From Corallococcus silvisoli (lineage in GTDB: Bacteria > Myxococcota > Myxococcia > Myxococcales > Myxococcaceae): DNA of 64,000 nucleotides. The notes beneath the pieces were generated by a model, which saw only the letters and a program-made list of their open reading frames with translations, was not told the origin of the DNA and made no database searches. The position numbers were made by a program, and so were the translations under genes. The stretch spans positions 248,001-312,000 of the forward strand of contig NZ_JAAAPJ010000007.1 of the NCBI RefSeq assembly GCF_009909145.1. Direction: 5' to 3'. How positions within the stretch are numbered: position 1 is the stretch's first letter; each line of letters starts with the position of its first letter. Shown piece after piece: positions 1 through 8,124 of this stretch.

Positions 1-325
1 CATCATGCTCGAGGGGGACGGCCTGCAGCCGAGCGCGAAGGGCAAGCGCATCCGGTTCTCGGGGGACCAGCGCACCGTCGTCGACGGGCCGTTCGCGGAG
101 ACGAAGGAGCTCATCGCGGGCTTCTGGGTGTGGCAGGTCCGGTCCATGGACGAGGCCGTCGAGTGGGCGCGCCGCTGCCCGCATCCGATGCCCGGCGAGG
201 AGGGCGAACTGGAGATCCGTCCCTTCTACGAGATGGCCGACTTCGGAAAGGAGTTCACCCCCGAGCTGCGCGCGCAGGAGGAGCGCATCCGCCTGGAGAT
301 GGAGCGGAGGCAGCCCAAGGCGTAG
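1..325 (+). CDS. YCII-related (DGPF domain) protein, 5' partial
   Basis: The reading frame enters from the left edge of the window, so only the C-terminal part (about 107 residues) is visible. It contains the DGPF block (VVDGPFAETKELIAGFW) that names the DGPF/YCII-related family, followed by a helix rich in Trp and Glu. Family members are usually 120-145 residues of a dimeric alpha/beta barrel and often sit beside ECF sigma factors; whether one lies upstream cannot be seen. The first in-frame ATG (position 5) is not the start, because the N-terminal strand of the fold would be missing. No catalytic role can be assigned. Confidence 0.85.
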   Translation, partial: IMLEGDGLQPSAKGKRIRFSGDQRTVVDGPFAETKELIAGFWVWQVRSMDEAVEWARRCPHPMPGEEGELEIRPFYEMADFGKEFTPELRAQEERIRLEMERRQPKA

Positions 326-340
326 GGGCCGGGTGGGGCT

Positions 341-922
341 TCAGGCCGCCTGCTCGGGCACGCCCGTCCAGGCGGCCACGAAGTCCGCCAGTCCCCGCAG
401 CTGCCGGTCGTTCAGCGTCGCCTGCCAGCGCGCGTGGCGCACCGCCCGGTACGCCTCCGGCGCGTCCCAGCCGCGCGCCACCATCACCGCGAGCCCCATC
501 AGCGGCCCCCGGCCCACGCCGTGCTCGCAGTGCGCGTACAGCACGCCGCCCGCGTCCAGCCGGGGCAGCGCCCACCGCACGCCCCGCGACAGCTGCTCCA
601 CGGACGGCGGATAGCGGTCCGTCACCGGCAGGCTCAGCAGCTCGATGCCCAGCGCCGCCAGGGCCTCGCGGTCGTCGCGGCGCTCCGCGCGCAGGTCGAT
701 GACGCAGGTGATGCCCTGGGCCTTCAGCTCGCCGTAGCGCGCGCGGGGCACGCTGCCGCCCACGTGCAGCCAGCCATTCACCTGGGACACGTTGAGGGCG
801 CGCTTGCCGGGGAGCTTGGTGGTCCACTCCACCCCGCGCGCCACCACCCGCAACACCTGCTTGCGCACGAACCCCCGGACGCCGGGGACATGATGCACGG
901 ACCGAAGCAGCGACTCGCTCAC
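341..922 (-). CDS. dual-specificity/PTPMT1-like phosphatase, last gene of inositol-lipid operon
   Basis: A 193-residue protein with the cysteine-phosphatase signature CX5R (HCEHGVGR, Cys132 and Arg138). A candidate general acid, Asp102, lies in LPVTDRYPPS, the arrangement seen in PTPMT1-type lipid phosphatases. The N-terminal 30 residues are basic with no clear signal peptide, which suggests a cytosolic or membrane-associated enzyme. It starts 19 nt after the lipocalin-like gene and closes a five-gene operon that begins with inositol-1-phosphate synthase. By analogy with PTPMT1 (phosphatidylglycerophosphate phosphatase) I infer that it removes the phosphate from phosphatidylinositol phosphate made by the operon's phosphatidyltransferase. 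The alternative is a generic protein phosphatase. The fold is secure; the substrate is inferred. Confidence 0.85.
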   Translation of the reverse strand: MSESLLRSVHHVPGVRGFVRKQVLRVVARGVEWTTKLPGKRALNVSQVNGWLHVGGSVPRARYGELKAQGITCVIDLRAERRDDREALAALGIELLSLPVTDRYPPSVEQLSRGVRWALPRLDAGGVLYAHCEHGVGRGPLMGLAVMVARGWDAPEAYRAVRHARWQATLNDRQLRGLADFVAAWTGVPEQAA

Positions 923-941
923 GGGGACCCTTCGCCTCCTG

Positions 942-1934
942 CTACTCGCCTTCCAGCGTCACTTCCATCAACCCGTCCACCGGCGCCTTGCCTGGACGCT
1001 CCATCACGCCTCGCAGCAGGTACGTCACCGGTGAGCCCACCACCGGCCGCACCAGCCCGCCCAGCATGCCCAGCGACTCCACCGGCGCGCTGCGCTGCAG
1101 GAGCGTGGTGCCGCGGAGCGTGAGCGCCGGCTTGCCGTCGCGGTCGGTGAGCTCCGCCCGCCAGGTGCTCTTCTCCTTCTCTCCGGTCCGCGTGAGCGTG
1201 AAGGACTCCAGCAGCAGCGCGGGCCCCTTGTCCTCCCAGACGTAGACGGGGGCATAGCCGCCGTCCTGCCCCTCGCGCCCCAGCACCACCGCGTTCTGCG
1301 GGCCCTTGAGCGCCCGGAAGCGCACCCAGCGCCGGGCGACCTTCGCGGGCGCCACCGTGCTGCGCGAGTGGTCCACGTACCCGCCGCCCGTCAGCGTCAC
1401 CGCCTCCGTCTTGGGCACCTGGAGCGTCACCTTCACGGGGCTCGCGCCCAGCAGCACCTCGTGTCGGTAGCGGTCCTTGCCCTGCTCCACCACGGAGCCC
1501 TCTGGCGACCACGGCGAGGGCTTGCGCGCGTACTCCAGCTTCACCCGGCCGTTGTCCAGCAGCACCTCCACCGACAGGCCCTCGTCCGTCGCCCGGGCCG
1601 TGCATGCGCCCAGGGTGAGGGTGTCGGTGGCCGGCGCGTAGCTCCAGTCCTTCGCGCCCATGCGCGACTGGGGCGCCCAGGTGGGCTTGCCCGGCCGCAG
1701 CACCGTGGCGCGGCAGATGCCCGTGCGCGACCCCGGGCCGATGTTCGTCACCGACAGGGTCACCGTCACGTAGGTGCCGTCGTCCGCGTCCGCGACGAAC
1801 GTGAAGCTCTCCCCGTACCGGTCGCTGGCGTCGAACGACAACCCCAGCACGCCGCCCGCCGCTACCCCCGGCAGCGTCAGCAGGGCCCCCAGGAGGAGGG
1901 CCCCCAAGCAGCGGGCACGCGCTTCACGCCGCAT
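942..1934 (-). CDS. secreted AttH/CrtC/Svf1-type lipocalin-like protein
   Basis: A 330-residue protein with a hydrophobic signal peptide (about residues 9-27, cut near AAG). It is then all-beta in character, with a GGGYVDHS block at residues 183-190 followed by WVRFRAL. That block resembles the GxGYxDHN element of the AttH, carotenoid hydratase (CrtC) and Svf1 tandem-lipocalin families, which bind or modify hydrophobic molecules. Its start lies inside the end of the upstream phosphatidyltransferase gene (11-nt overlap), so translation is probably coupled. The context suggests handling of an inositol lipid or its acyl chains in the periplasm. The family assignment is moderate and the role is inferred. 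Confidence 0.7.
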   Translation of the reverse strand: MRREARARCLGALLLGALLTLPGVAAGGVLGLSFDASDRYGESFTFVADADDGTYVTVTLSVTNIGPGSRTGICRATVLRPGKPTWAPQSRMGAKDWSYAPATDTLTLGACTARATDEGLSVEVLLDNGRVKLEYARKPSPWSPEGSVVEQGKDRYRHEVLLGASPVKVTLQVPKTEAVTLTGGGYVDHSRSTVAPAKVARRWVRFRALKGPQNAVVLGREGQDGGYAPVYVWEDKGPALLLESFTLTRTGEKEKSTWRAELTDRDGKPALTLRGTTLLQRSAPVESLGMLGGLVRPVVGSPVTYLLRGVMERPGKAPVDGLMEVTLEGE

Positions 1935-3168
1935 GGGGCCGCTGCTCCATGAGCGCTTCCGACGAGCCGTCGTTGAACACGTAGTCGCGCTGCAGGGGCA
2001 GGTTCCACGCGAAGTACACGACGCCGCGCACCACCCACCAGCCCAGCGTGTACGCCAGCTGCGGGTGCAGCGTGAGCAGCGCCACGCCGCCCGCGTTGAG
2101 CAGCGCGCTCGTCGCGCTCACCAGGGTGTAGCGCGCCAGCTGCGGCGCCACGGCGCCGTGGCTCCGGAAGGTGATGAGCCGGTTGATGGAGTAGTTCACC
2201 ACGCCGCCCAGCACGCAGCCCACCACCGTGGCCAGCACCGGCGACAGCCTCGCCCACTCCACCATGCCCAGCACCGCCACGAAGTCCACCGTGGTGGCGA
2301 TGGCGCCCGCCGCCGCGTTGAAGCCGAACAGCGCCATGCCCGAGCGCGGCTGCGACGGCTTCTTCGGCGTCAGCGCCGCCACCAGCGTGCGGAAGCGCGA
2401 CACCGCCGTGACGTTGCTCAGGATGGCCACGAACACGAGCCCCGCCACCGCCAGCCAGTGCATGGGGTGCTTCTGCTCCGGCCAGAACAGCGCCTCCAGG
2501 ATGGGCGACAGCGCCGTGCCCACGCCCAGGAACAGCACCCGCTCCAGCCGCTGCATCGCGCCGTCGCGCACGCTCACGCCCAGGCCCTCTCCCTTGGCGC
2601 GCACGTACGGCACCAGCGAGGAGCCCAGCAGCGCCCCCAGCGCGGGCAGCAGCACCCAGGTGTCCCGGTAGTACCAGGCCAGGCCCATCAACATCGCGGA
2701 GTCCACGTAGCGGTCCAGCACGGAGTCCAGCGCCGCGCCCGCGGGGTTGGCCTCCTTGCGGGTGCGCGCCACCCGGCCGTCCATCACGTCCAGCACGCCC
2801 GCCAGCAGGAACAGCCAGCCGCCCAGCGCGAAGCGGCCCGCCGCCACCGCCACGCCCGAGGACACCCCGAGCAGGCCGGACAGCATGGACAGCGCGTTGG
2901 CCGGCAGCCCCGAGCGCAGCAGCACCCGCCACAGCGGCTGGATGACCCAGAAGAAGTAGTGGCGCAGGAAGAAGCCCACCAGCACCGACTTGCCGCGCGT
3001 CAGCGTCTCCGCGTCCCGCGGGATGCCCTTGATGGCGCAGCGGATGCAAAAGAGCACCAGCCCCACCAGGAAGTAGGCGACCGCGAAGAGCGCGGGCGCC
3101 AGCGCGGTCCAGATGCGCGCCGAGGGGGACAGGTCTCCACTCAGCCAGGCCAGGACGTTGTCATGCAC
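1924..3168 (-). CDS. CDP-alcohol phosphatidyltransferase fused to GtrA-like membrane domain
   Basis: A 414-residue polytopic membrane protein. The first two thirds carry a perfect CDP-alcohol phosphotransferase signature D-x2-DG-x2-AR-x8-G-x3-D-x3-D, with D127, D130, G131, A134, R135, G144, D148 and D152; these are the metal and CDP-diacylglycerol ligands. From about residue 284 to 405 there is a four-helix GtrA-like domain, a family linked to movement of lipid-linked sugars. Next to inositol-1-phosphate synthase the likely reaction is CDP-diacylglycerol plus inositol phosphate giving phosphatidylinositol phosphate. The gene overlaps the upstream PAP2 gene by 8 nt and the downstream gene by 11 nt. 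The fusion suggests synthesis and flipping in one polypeptide. Acceptor specificity is inferred from context. Confidence 0.88.
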   Translation of the reverse strand: MHDNVLAWLSGDLSPSARIWTALAPALFAVAYFLVGLVLFCIRCAIKGIPRDAETLTRGKSVLVGFFLRHYFFWVIQPLWRVLLRSGLPANALSMLSGLLGVSSGVAVAAGRFALGGWLFLLAGVLDVMDGRVARTRKEANPAGAALDSVLDRYVDSAMLMGLAWYYRDTWVLLPALGALLGSSLVPYVRAKGEGLGVSVRDGAMQRLERVLFLGVGTALSPILEALFWPEQKHPMHWLAVAGLVFVAILSNVTAVSRFRTLVAALTPKKPSQPRSGMALFGFNAAAGAIATTVDFVAVLGMVEWARLSPVLATVVGCVLGGVVNYSINRLITFRSHGAVAPQLARYTLVSATSALLNAGGVALLTLHPQLAYTLGWWVVRGVVYFAWNLPLQRDYVFNDGSSEALMEQRPHAA

Positions 3169-4096
3169 GGGTGTTTCCTCCAGACGGCAGGGACACGGAC
3201 GCCACTCCCGGCGCTTCCTGGTCCCGTCGAGCGAATACGGCCCTCACCGCGACGAACGCCACCACGGCCGCGGTGACACCCGCGAGCACGTCGAGCACGT
3301 AGTGGTGCGTGAGGTACACAGCGGAAAAGGCGACGAGCAGCGCGAACAAGCTGGTGCCCACCCGCCAGGCGGGCCCCTTGTGCCAGAGGACCAGCACCAT
3401 CATCAGCGGATAGGCCGCGTGCAGCGACGGCATGGCCCCGAAGACGTTGGGGTTGCGGCCGTAGAAGTTGGCGAAGTAGTGGATGCCGAAGAAGGCGTCG
3501 AAGCGCGCGGTGCCCGCGGGGCTGGGGAGCGCCGCCAGGTCCGCCACTCCCGGCCCGTACTTCAGCACGTACCAGGGCGGGGCCGCCGGATAGAGGACGT
3601 AGATGACCACGCCCATGGCGTTCACCAGGAAGAACGCCCAGCAGAGCTTCTCGAAGCGCGGGTCCTTGATGAAGAAGAACCAGAGGACGACGAGGAAGAC
3701 CTCGTAGATGTAGGCCGCGTAGGCGAAGCCACACAGCAGGTCCAGCGCGGTGTGGGGGTGGAGCGACCACCACTCCGGCCAGTTCATGCCGCCCGGGGCG
3801 GGGAACAGGGCCTTCTCCAGGTTCCACAGGTCGCCGGTGTGGATGGCGCCGCGCACCCCCAGCCACAGCGACTGGCTGTCGAGGATCATCCCGGTGAGCC
3901 ACAGCGGGAACGCACCGCGGAGGAACCGCCGCGGGCCGGGGCCGGCCCACGCCAGCACCACCAGCAGCAGGTCCGCCGCGATGTGCTCCCACCGGACCCG
4001 GCCAGTGGCGACCACCAGCGCGAGGTGGCCCGTCGCCATGACGGTGACGAGCCACTTGAACGCGGAGGGGTTCTTAGCGGGCGAGCGGGAGGTCAT
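3161..4096 (-). CDS. PAP2-superfamily, AUR1/inositol phosphotransferase-like membrane enzyme
   Basis: A 311-residue integral membrane protein with about six to eight hydrophobic segments. It has the two lipid-phosphatase motifs PSLHAAYP (His226) and YLTHHYVLD (His265, Asp269), spaced as in the AUR1-like branch of PAP2 enzymes. That branch includes inositol phosphorylceramide synthases, which move phosphoinositol from phosphatidylinositol to ceramide. The operon context, directly after inositol-1-phosphate synthase (23-nt overlap) and just before a phosphatidyltransferase (8-nt overlap), supports an inositol-lipid transferase. A plain phosphatidate or isoprenyl phosphate phosphatase is the main alternative, since the active-site motifs are shared. 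The family is sure; the substrate is inferred. Confidence 0.85.
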   Translation of the reverse strand: MTSRSPAKNPSAFKWLVTVMATGHLALVVATGRVRWEHIAADLLLVVLAWAGPGPRRFLRGAFPLWLTGMILDSQSLWLGVRGAIHTGDLWNLEKALFPAPGGMNWPEWWSLHPHTALDLLCGFAYAAYIYEVFLVVLWFFFIKDPRFEKLCWAFFLVNAMGVVIYVLYPAAPPWYVLKYGPGVADLAALPSPAGTARFDAFFGIHYFANFYGRNPNVFGAMPSLHAAYPLMMVLVLWHKGPAWRVGTSLFALLVAFSAVYLTHHYVLDVLAGVTAAVVAFVAVRAVFARRDQEAPGVASVSLPSGGNTRA

Positions 4097-5408
4097 CCCC
4101 GTAGTAGTCCAGCCCCAGGTGGGTGATGGGCTCTTCGCCCGCGACGACGCGCAGCGTGTTCTTCAGCTTGGTCAGCTGGATGAACAGGTCGTGCTCCACC
4201 GGCAGGCCCGGGTGGGCCATGGGGCTCTTGAAGTAGAAGGACATCCACTCCTGGATGCCCCGCCACTCCAGCCGCTTCGCCAGGTCCAGGAACAGCGCGA
4301 TGTCCAGGACCAGCGGCGCCGCCAGGATGGAGTCGCGGCAGAGGAAGTTGACCTTGATCTGCATCGGGTAGCCCAGCCACCCGGTGATGTCGATGTTGTC
4401 CCAACCCTCCTTCGCGTCGCCGCGGGGCGGGTAGTAGTGGATGGACACCTTGTGCGAGTACTTGTTGTACAGCTCCGGGTACAGGTCCGGCTGGAGGATG
4501 GTGTCGAGCACGCTCGACTTGGTGACCTCCTTGGCCTTGAAGGCCTGGGGATCATCCAGCACCTCGCCGTCGCGGTTGCCCAGGATGTTGGTGGAGAACC
4601 ACCCCTCCAGGCCCAGCATGCGCGCCTTGAGCGCCGGCGCGATGACGGTCTTCATCATCGTCTGGCCGCTCTTGAGGTCGCGGCCCGCGACCGGCATGCC
4701 CTCCTGCTTCGCCAGCTCCTGCAGCGCCGGCGTGTCCACGCTGGCGTTCGGCGTCGCGTTGGCGAACGGCACGCCTTCCTTGATGGCCGCGTAGGTGTAC
4801 AGCGCCGTCGGGTTCACGTCCGGGCTGTTGGCGTCCAGCGCCTTCTCGAAGTTGGCCAGCGACTGGAAGGCCTCCGGCAGCGGGCGGAAGGTCTCCACGC
4901 TGGAGCACACCACCATCACGGCGCGCTTCGCGTTGAGCTCCTTCTTGAAGTCGCGGATGTCCTGGCGGATGGCCTCGATGCTCTCGCGGTGCGTCTTCGT
5001 GGCCTTGATGTGGTTGGCCGCGATGCGCCGCACGAACTCCGGATCATGCACGCCCTGCTTCGGCTTGATGCCCTGCAGGAAGGGCTTCACCTGCTCCAGG
5101 TGCTTGTCATTCAGCACGCCGGAGCGCTGGGCCACCTGATAGGCGTCCTCGCTGATGATGTCCCAGGCGCCGAAGACGACGTCCTCCAGGGTGGCCAACG
5201 GAACCAGCTCGTTGAGCTTGACGGTGCGACCGTCGGTGCGCTTGCCCAGACGGGCCGTGCCCATCTGCGTGAGCGAGCCAATGGGGGCGCCCTTGCCCTG
5301 CCGCGCCAGCTCCACACCCGCCATCAGCGTGGTGGACACAGCGCCCAGGCCCGGGATGAGCACCGCCAGCTTGCCCTCGGGCTTCGCGACCTTCTTCTTG
5401 TTCTCCAT
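4074..5408 (-). CDS. ino1: inositol-3-phosphate synthase (MIPS)
   Basis: This enzyme converts glucose 6-phosphate to inositol phosphate, using NAD as a tightly held cofactor. The 444-residue protein has a Rossmann glycine loop GLGAVSTT at residues 20-27. Near the C-terminus it has the strongly conserved MIPS core block KVNFLCRDSILAAPLVLD, which carries the active-site Lys and Asp. The start at 5408 is preferred over an in-frame ATG 66 nt upstream, because it has GAAGGA about 9 nt ahead and gives MENKKK directly before the Rossmann strand. It is the first gene of the inositol-lipid operon and overlaps the next gene by 23 nt. Cytosolic. The identification is strong. Confidence 0.95.
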   Translation of the reverse strand: MENKKKVAKPEGKLAVLIPGLGAVSTTLMAGVELARQGKGAPIGSLTQMGTARLGKRTDGRTVKLNELVPLATLEDVVFGAWDIISEDAYQVAQRSGVLNDKHLEQVKPFLQGIKPKQGVHDPEFVRRIAANHIKATKTHRESIEAIRQDIRDFKKELNAKRAVMVVCSSVETFRPLPEAFQSLANFEKALDANSPDVNPTALYTYAAIKEGVPFANATPNASVDTPALQELAKQEGMPVAGRDLKSGQTMMKTVIAPALKARMLGLEGWFSTNILGNRDGEVLDDPQAFKAKEVTKSSVLDTILQPDLYPELYNKYSHKVSIHYYPPRGDAKEGWDNIDITGWLGYPMQIKVNFLCRDSILAAPLVLDIALFLDLAKRLEWRGIQEWMSFYFKSPMAHPGLPVEHDLFIQLTKLKNTLRVVAGEEPITHLGLDYYGDDLPLAR

Positions 5409-5817
5409 CGTCCTGATTCCTTCAAAAGGCGGGAAATCGCTCCGCCCCAATGAGCGTCTCCGAGTCCGCCCCATCCGGCGCCGGCAACGCTGCCGGACGG
5501 AAGGTGGAAAATCTCGAAAGCGGATGGTTGATACTCTAAACCGTTCGTCACTTCAACGTGATGTGCAGGCGGTCTGCGCTCGTACCACGGCGCCGGTCGG
5601 GTGCATGACCCGGGCCGGGCTCCGGCTACAAGCCAGGACGAACGGCGCTGTCAGAGAAACAGCAACTGCGGGACAAAAGTCTCGCCCGCCTCGGCGCGCT
5701 CCCTCGAAAGGGTGCTGGGTGGGTCGGGGTGCCACAAGTCCGAGGCTGTCTTGCTTTAGCACACACCCTGACACGCACGTCAGCATTTTAAGAAAGAGCG
5801 AAACGCCGGGTTGCTGA
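5409..5817. other. gene-free stretch between the ino1 operon and the PPOX-type gene
   Basis: About 410 bases between the 5' end of the inositol operon and the 3' end of the stress-protein gene. Near 5475-5500 there is a GCCGGC-rich inverted repeat, and around 5528-5556 a possible promoter reading leftward. The rest shows no coding frame with family resemblance. A 102-codon minus-strand frame here (5553-5861) has no recognisable domain and runs into the 3' end of the neighbouring gene. Confidence 0.6.
5528..5556 (-). promoter_or_regulatory. candidate sigma-70 promoter for the inositol-lipid operon
   Basis: On the minus strand TTGAAG (5551-5556) is followed after 17 nt by TATCAA (5528-5533). 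Each hexamer matches the sigma-70 consensus at four of six positions with ideal spacing, in a locally AT-richer stretch. It would give a leader of about 110-120 nt before the ino1 start at 5408. This is seen by eye only; myxobacterial promoters often deviate from consensus. Confidence 0.35.
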
Positions 5818-6336
5818 TCAATGGCGGCGGGGGTCGCCCCGGTCGAGCTTCTGGTTGTCACCCGGGTGGTAGCGCGCTCCGGTGAGGACGGCCTTCACGA
5901 AGCCGACCAGCTGGACCGCCTTGCTGTTGGGTGTGTCCCAGTACTCGGCCTTCTCGACGGTGACGCGCAGGAGGGCGAGGTTCGGATCATCCAGCCCTTG
6001 CGGGAACCAGGCCTTGAGGGTGGGGCTCCACAGCTCCCTGGCCTTGGCCTTGTCGCGGATCAGCTGGCAGCGTCCGCTGATGGACACATACCGGTTCCGG
6101 GCGGGGTCTGAGTAGGCGAGCCCGACGTGGTGGTCGTTCTCCAACTCGTCCACTTTGTGGGTGTGGTCGTTGGTGAAGAACCACAGCTCGCCGTCGAAGT
6201 CCTGTTCATGGGTCCACATGGGGCGGCTGCGCAGGCTGCCGTCCGTGTCCATGGTGGTCATCATCGCGACCTGGATGCCGTGGATGAGCTTGCCCAGGTG
6301 CCGCACCACGTCCTGGGGATTCTTCGTCGTCGTCAT
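5818..6336 (-). CDS. pyridoxamine 5'-phosphate oxidase-family (general stress protein 26-like)
   Basis: A 172-residue split-barrel flavin-binding protein of the general stress protein 26/PPOX-like type. Typical blocks are the opening helix HLGKLIHGIQVAMMTT, then RPMWTHE, GELWFFTNDHTHKVDEL, and VSISGRCQLIRDKAKARELW, which lines the flavin site. The start is fixed at 6336 by an AGGAGG ribosome site 7 nt upstream; a longer frame to 6498 has no such site and reads back through the divergent promoter region. The C-terminal tail (HPGDNQKLDRGDPRRH) is polar and ends in His. The physiological substrate of this family is generally unknown; binding of FMN or a related flavin is expected. Confidence 0.9.
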   Translation of the reverse strand: MTTTKNPQDVVRHLGKLIHGIQVAMMTTMDTDGSLRSRPMWTHEQDFDGELWFFTNDHTHKVDELENDHHVGLAYSDPARNRYVSISGRCQLIRDKAKARELWSPTLKAWFPQGLDDPNLALLRVTVEKAEYWDTPNSKAVQLVGFVKAVLTGARYHPGDNQKLDRGDPRRH

Positions 6337-6500
6337 GGGCTCGCCTCCTTGGGACTTGAAGCTAGGCAGCGGGGGGACAGGGGACATCGTCGGAACTGAC
6401 GGGTCGGCGCCAGGGCAGGCAGGCGTGTGATAGGGGGCGTGCCGGGTCCGCTCCCTTGCTCCGTGTCTGGAACGAGGCGTGACGGCCGGGAGTGACACGG

Positions 6501-7001
6501 ATGCTGAAGACCGCGTGGAACGAGTGGAGCCTGAAGGCGCTGCAGCTGGAGACGGCGCTCCTGGCGTTGGAGGAGATCGAGCTGCCGGACGCGATGCACG
6601 CGCTCCAGGACGCAGCCCAGCAGAAGCTGCTGGAGCTGGCGCGGGCGTGGCATGAGACGCGACCGGCGAAGGAGCCGCGCCAGTGGAAGCGCGAGGAGGC
6701 GGCGGGTGGCACCCCTCGCGACGAGGAGCTGGCCGACCTGGTGAAGGGCTTCCGCGAGGACGGCAAGACGTGGACGCTCTACCGGCTCACCAGCGACAAG
6801 AAGGAAGTGGTGGAGACGGTGGTGTCGGAGGGGCGCGCGTGCATGGCCGCGGGCGGGGAGTACTACCTGGGCCAGTGGGACGCGGAGGAGAGCGTGCTGG
6901 AGGTGGGGCGCGACGACGAGGCGGGGGAGCCCGGCACCGGGCTGGTGCTGGAGACGGGCGGAGAGCTTCGGTACACGCCCTCGCCCGACCTGGGGGGCTG
7001 A
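6501..7001 (+). CDS. conserved-type hypothetical protein
   Basis: A 166-residue soluble protein that I do not recognise. The first half is helical and acidic (LETALLALEEIELPDAMHAL). The second half looks like a small beta domain (KTWTLYRLTSDKKEVVETVV) ending in Pro/Asp-rich residues. The ATG at 6501 is favoured over a GTG nine bases earlier because GGGAG lies 8 nt ahead of it. It is divergent from the PPOX-type gene and converges, with a 4-nt gap, on an aldo/keto reductase. Codon use (strong GC at third positions) supports real coding. Confidence 0.75.
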   Translation: MLKTAWNEWSLKALQLETALLALEEIELPDAMHALQDAAQQKLLELARAWHETRPAKEPRQWKREEAAGGTPRDEELADLVKGFREDGKTWTLYRLTSDKKEVVETVVSEGRACMAAGGEYYLGQWDAEESVLEVGRDDEAGEPGTGLVLETGGELRYTPSPDLGG

Positions 7002-7005
7002 CGGC

Positions 7006-7947
7006 TCACGCCTGGAGCAGCTTCACCATCCTCGCCCGGGTCTTCTCGTCCGGGAGGCGCCCCAGGCCCGCCTTCACGTTGTCCTCCAGGTGGGCGGGGT
7101 CGGACGTGGCGGGGAGGGGGCAGTTCACGGCGGGGTGGCCCAGGATGAACTTGAGGAAGAACTGGGCCCAGCTGGTGCAGTCGAACTCCGCGGCCCAGTC
7201 CGGCAGGGGGCGGCCCTTCATCTTGCGGAAGAGGTTGCCCTGGTCGAAGGGCTCCATCACCAGCACGGCGACGCCGTGCTCCTTCGCGGCGGGCAGCAGG
7301 CGCGCTTCGGCGTCGCGCATCGCGAGCGAGTAGGGCAGCTGCACGAAGTCCAGGGCGCTGCTCCGGATGTGGCGCTCCAGGTCGTCGAAGGCGCTGCGCG
7401 CGTAGTGGGTGACGCCGATGTAGCGGAGCTTCTTCGCGGCCTTCAGCTCGCGCAGCGCGGGGAGGTGGACGTCCACGTCGACCAGGTTGTGCACCTGCAT
7501 CAGGTCCATGCGGCCGTGGCCCATCTTCTGGAGGGAGGCCTGCATCTGGGCGGCGCCCTCCGCCTTGCCGCGCGTCCAGACCTTGGTGGCGAGGAAGGGC
7601 GTCTTGTCCTGGCCGGACTGCCTCAGGAGCTCGCCCACGACGGCTTCGGAGCGGCCGTACATGGGAGACGAGTCGATGAGGCGCGCGCCCGAGGCGAAGA
7701 ACGCCTGGAGGACCTGGGCCAGGGGCGCGCGCTCGTTCGCGGCGCCGCTGACGTCGAAGGTCTGCCAGGTGCCGAGGCCGATGACGGGGAGCGCTTCGCC
7801 GGACTTGGGGATGGGGCGGGTGAGCATGCGGGGACCGGGGGTGGGGGGCGTCTGGGCGAGCGCGGAGAGGGCGAGCCCCGCCACCAGGACCTCTCGGCGG
7901 GACGGGCCCTCCGGGCGTGAGGGATGGGGCGGAGGAGCGGAGCGCAC
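7006..7947 (-). CDS. aldo/keto reductase with probable Tat signal
   Basis: About 313 residues. An N-terminal twin-arginine stretch (SRREVLVAGLALSALA) is followed by an aldo/keto reductase barrel. The catalytic tetrad can be read as Asp and Tyr in LIDSSPMYGRSE, Lys in FLATKVW and His in LMQVHNLVD. NAD(P)H-linked carbonyl reduction is expected; the Tat motif suggests the folded, cofactor-loaded enzyme is exported to the periplasm. The start is uncertain: the GTG at 7947 keeps the Tat motif near the N-terminus, while the frame stays open to 8103. The substrate is unknown. Confidence 0.85.
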   Translation of the reverse strand: MRSAPPPHPSRPEGPSRREVLVAGLALSALAQTPPTPGPRMLTRPIPKSGEALPVIGLGTWQTFDVSGAANERAPLAQVLQAFFASGARLIDSSPMYGRSEAVVGELLRQSGQDKTPFLATKVWTRGKAEGAAQMQASLQKMGHGRMDLMQVHNLVDVDVHLPALRELKAAKKLRYIGVTHYARSAFDDLERHIRSSALDFVQLPYSLAMRDAEARLLPAAKEHGVAVLVMEPFDQGNLFRKMKGRPLPDWAAEFDCTSWAQFFLKFILGHPAVNCPLPATSDPAHLEDNVKAGLGRLPDEKTRARMVKLLQA

Positions 7948-8124
7948 GGGGCAAGCGTAGCGGTCGGAGGCGCTGGATGCCGGGCTTCCTGGGGGGAGGC
8001 GGGCAGGTGACAGTTCCGCGAAGCGCCGGTGTTCCCTTCGCCGCGAGGGGCGGTGACGCCCCGGCATGACGGCGAGGCGCCGATTGGCGGCCCCCAATCC
8101 CATTCATGCAGGAAGGTCCAGGCG

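Noticed and set aside
5553..5861. 102-codon minus-strand frame upstream of the inositol operon
   Set aside because: No domain or ribosome site, and it overlaps the 3' end of the PPOX-type gene.
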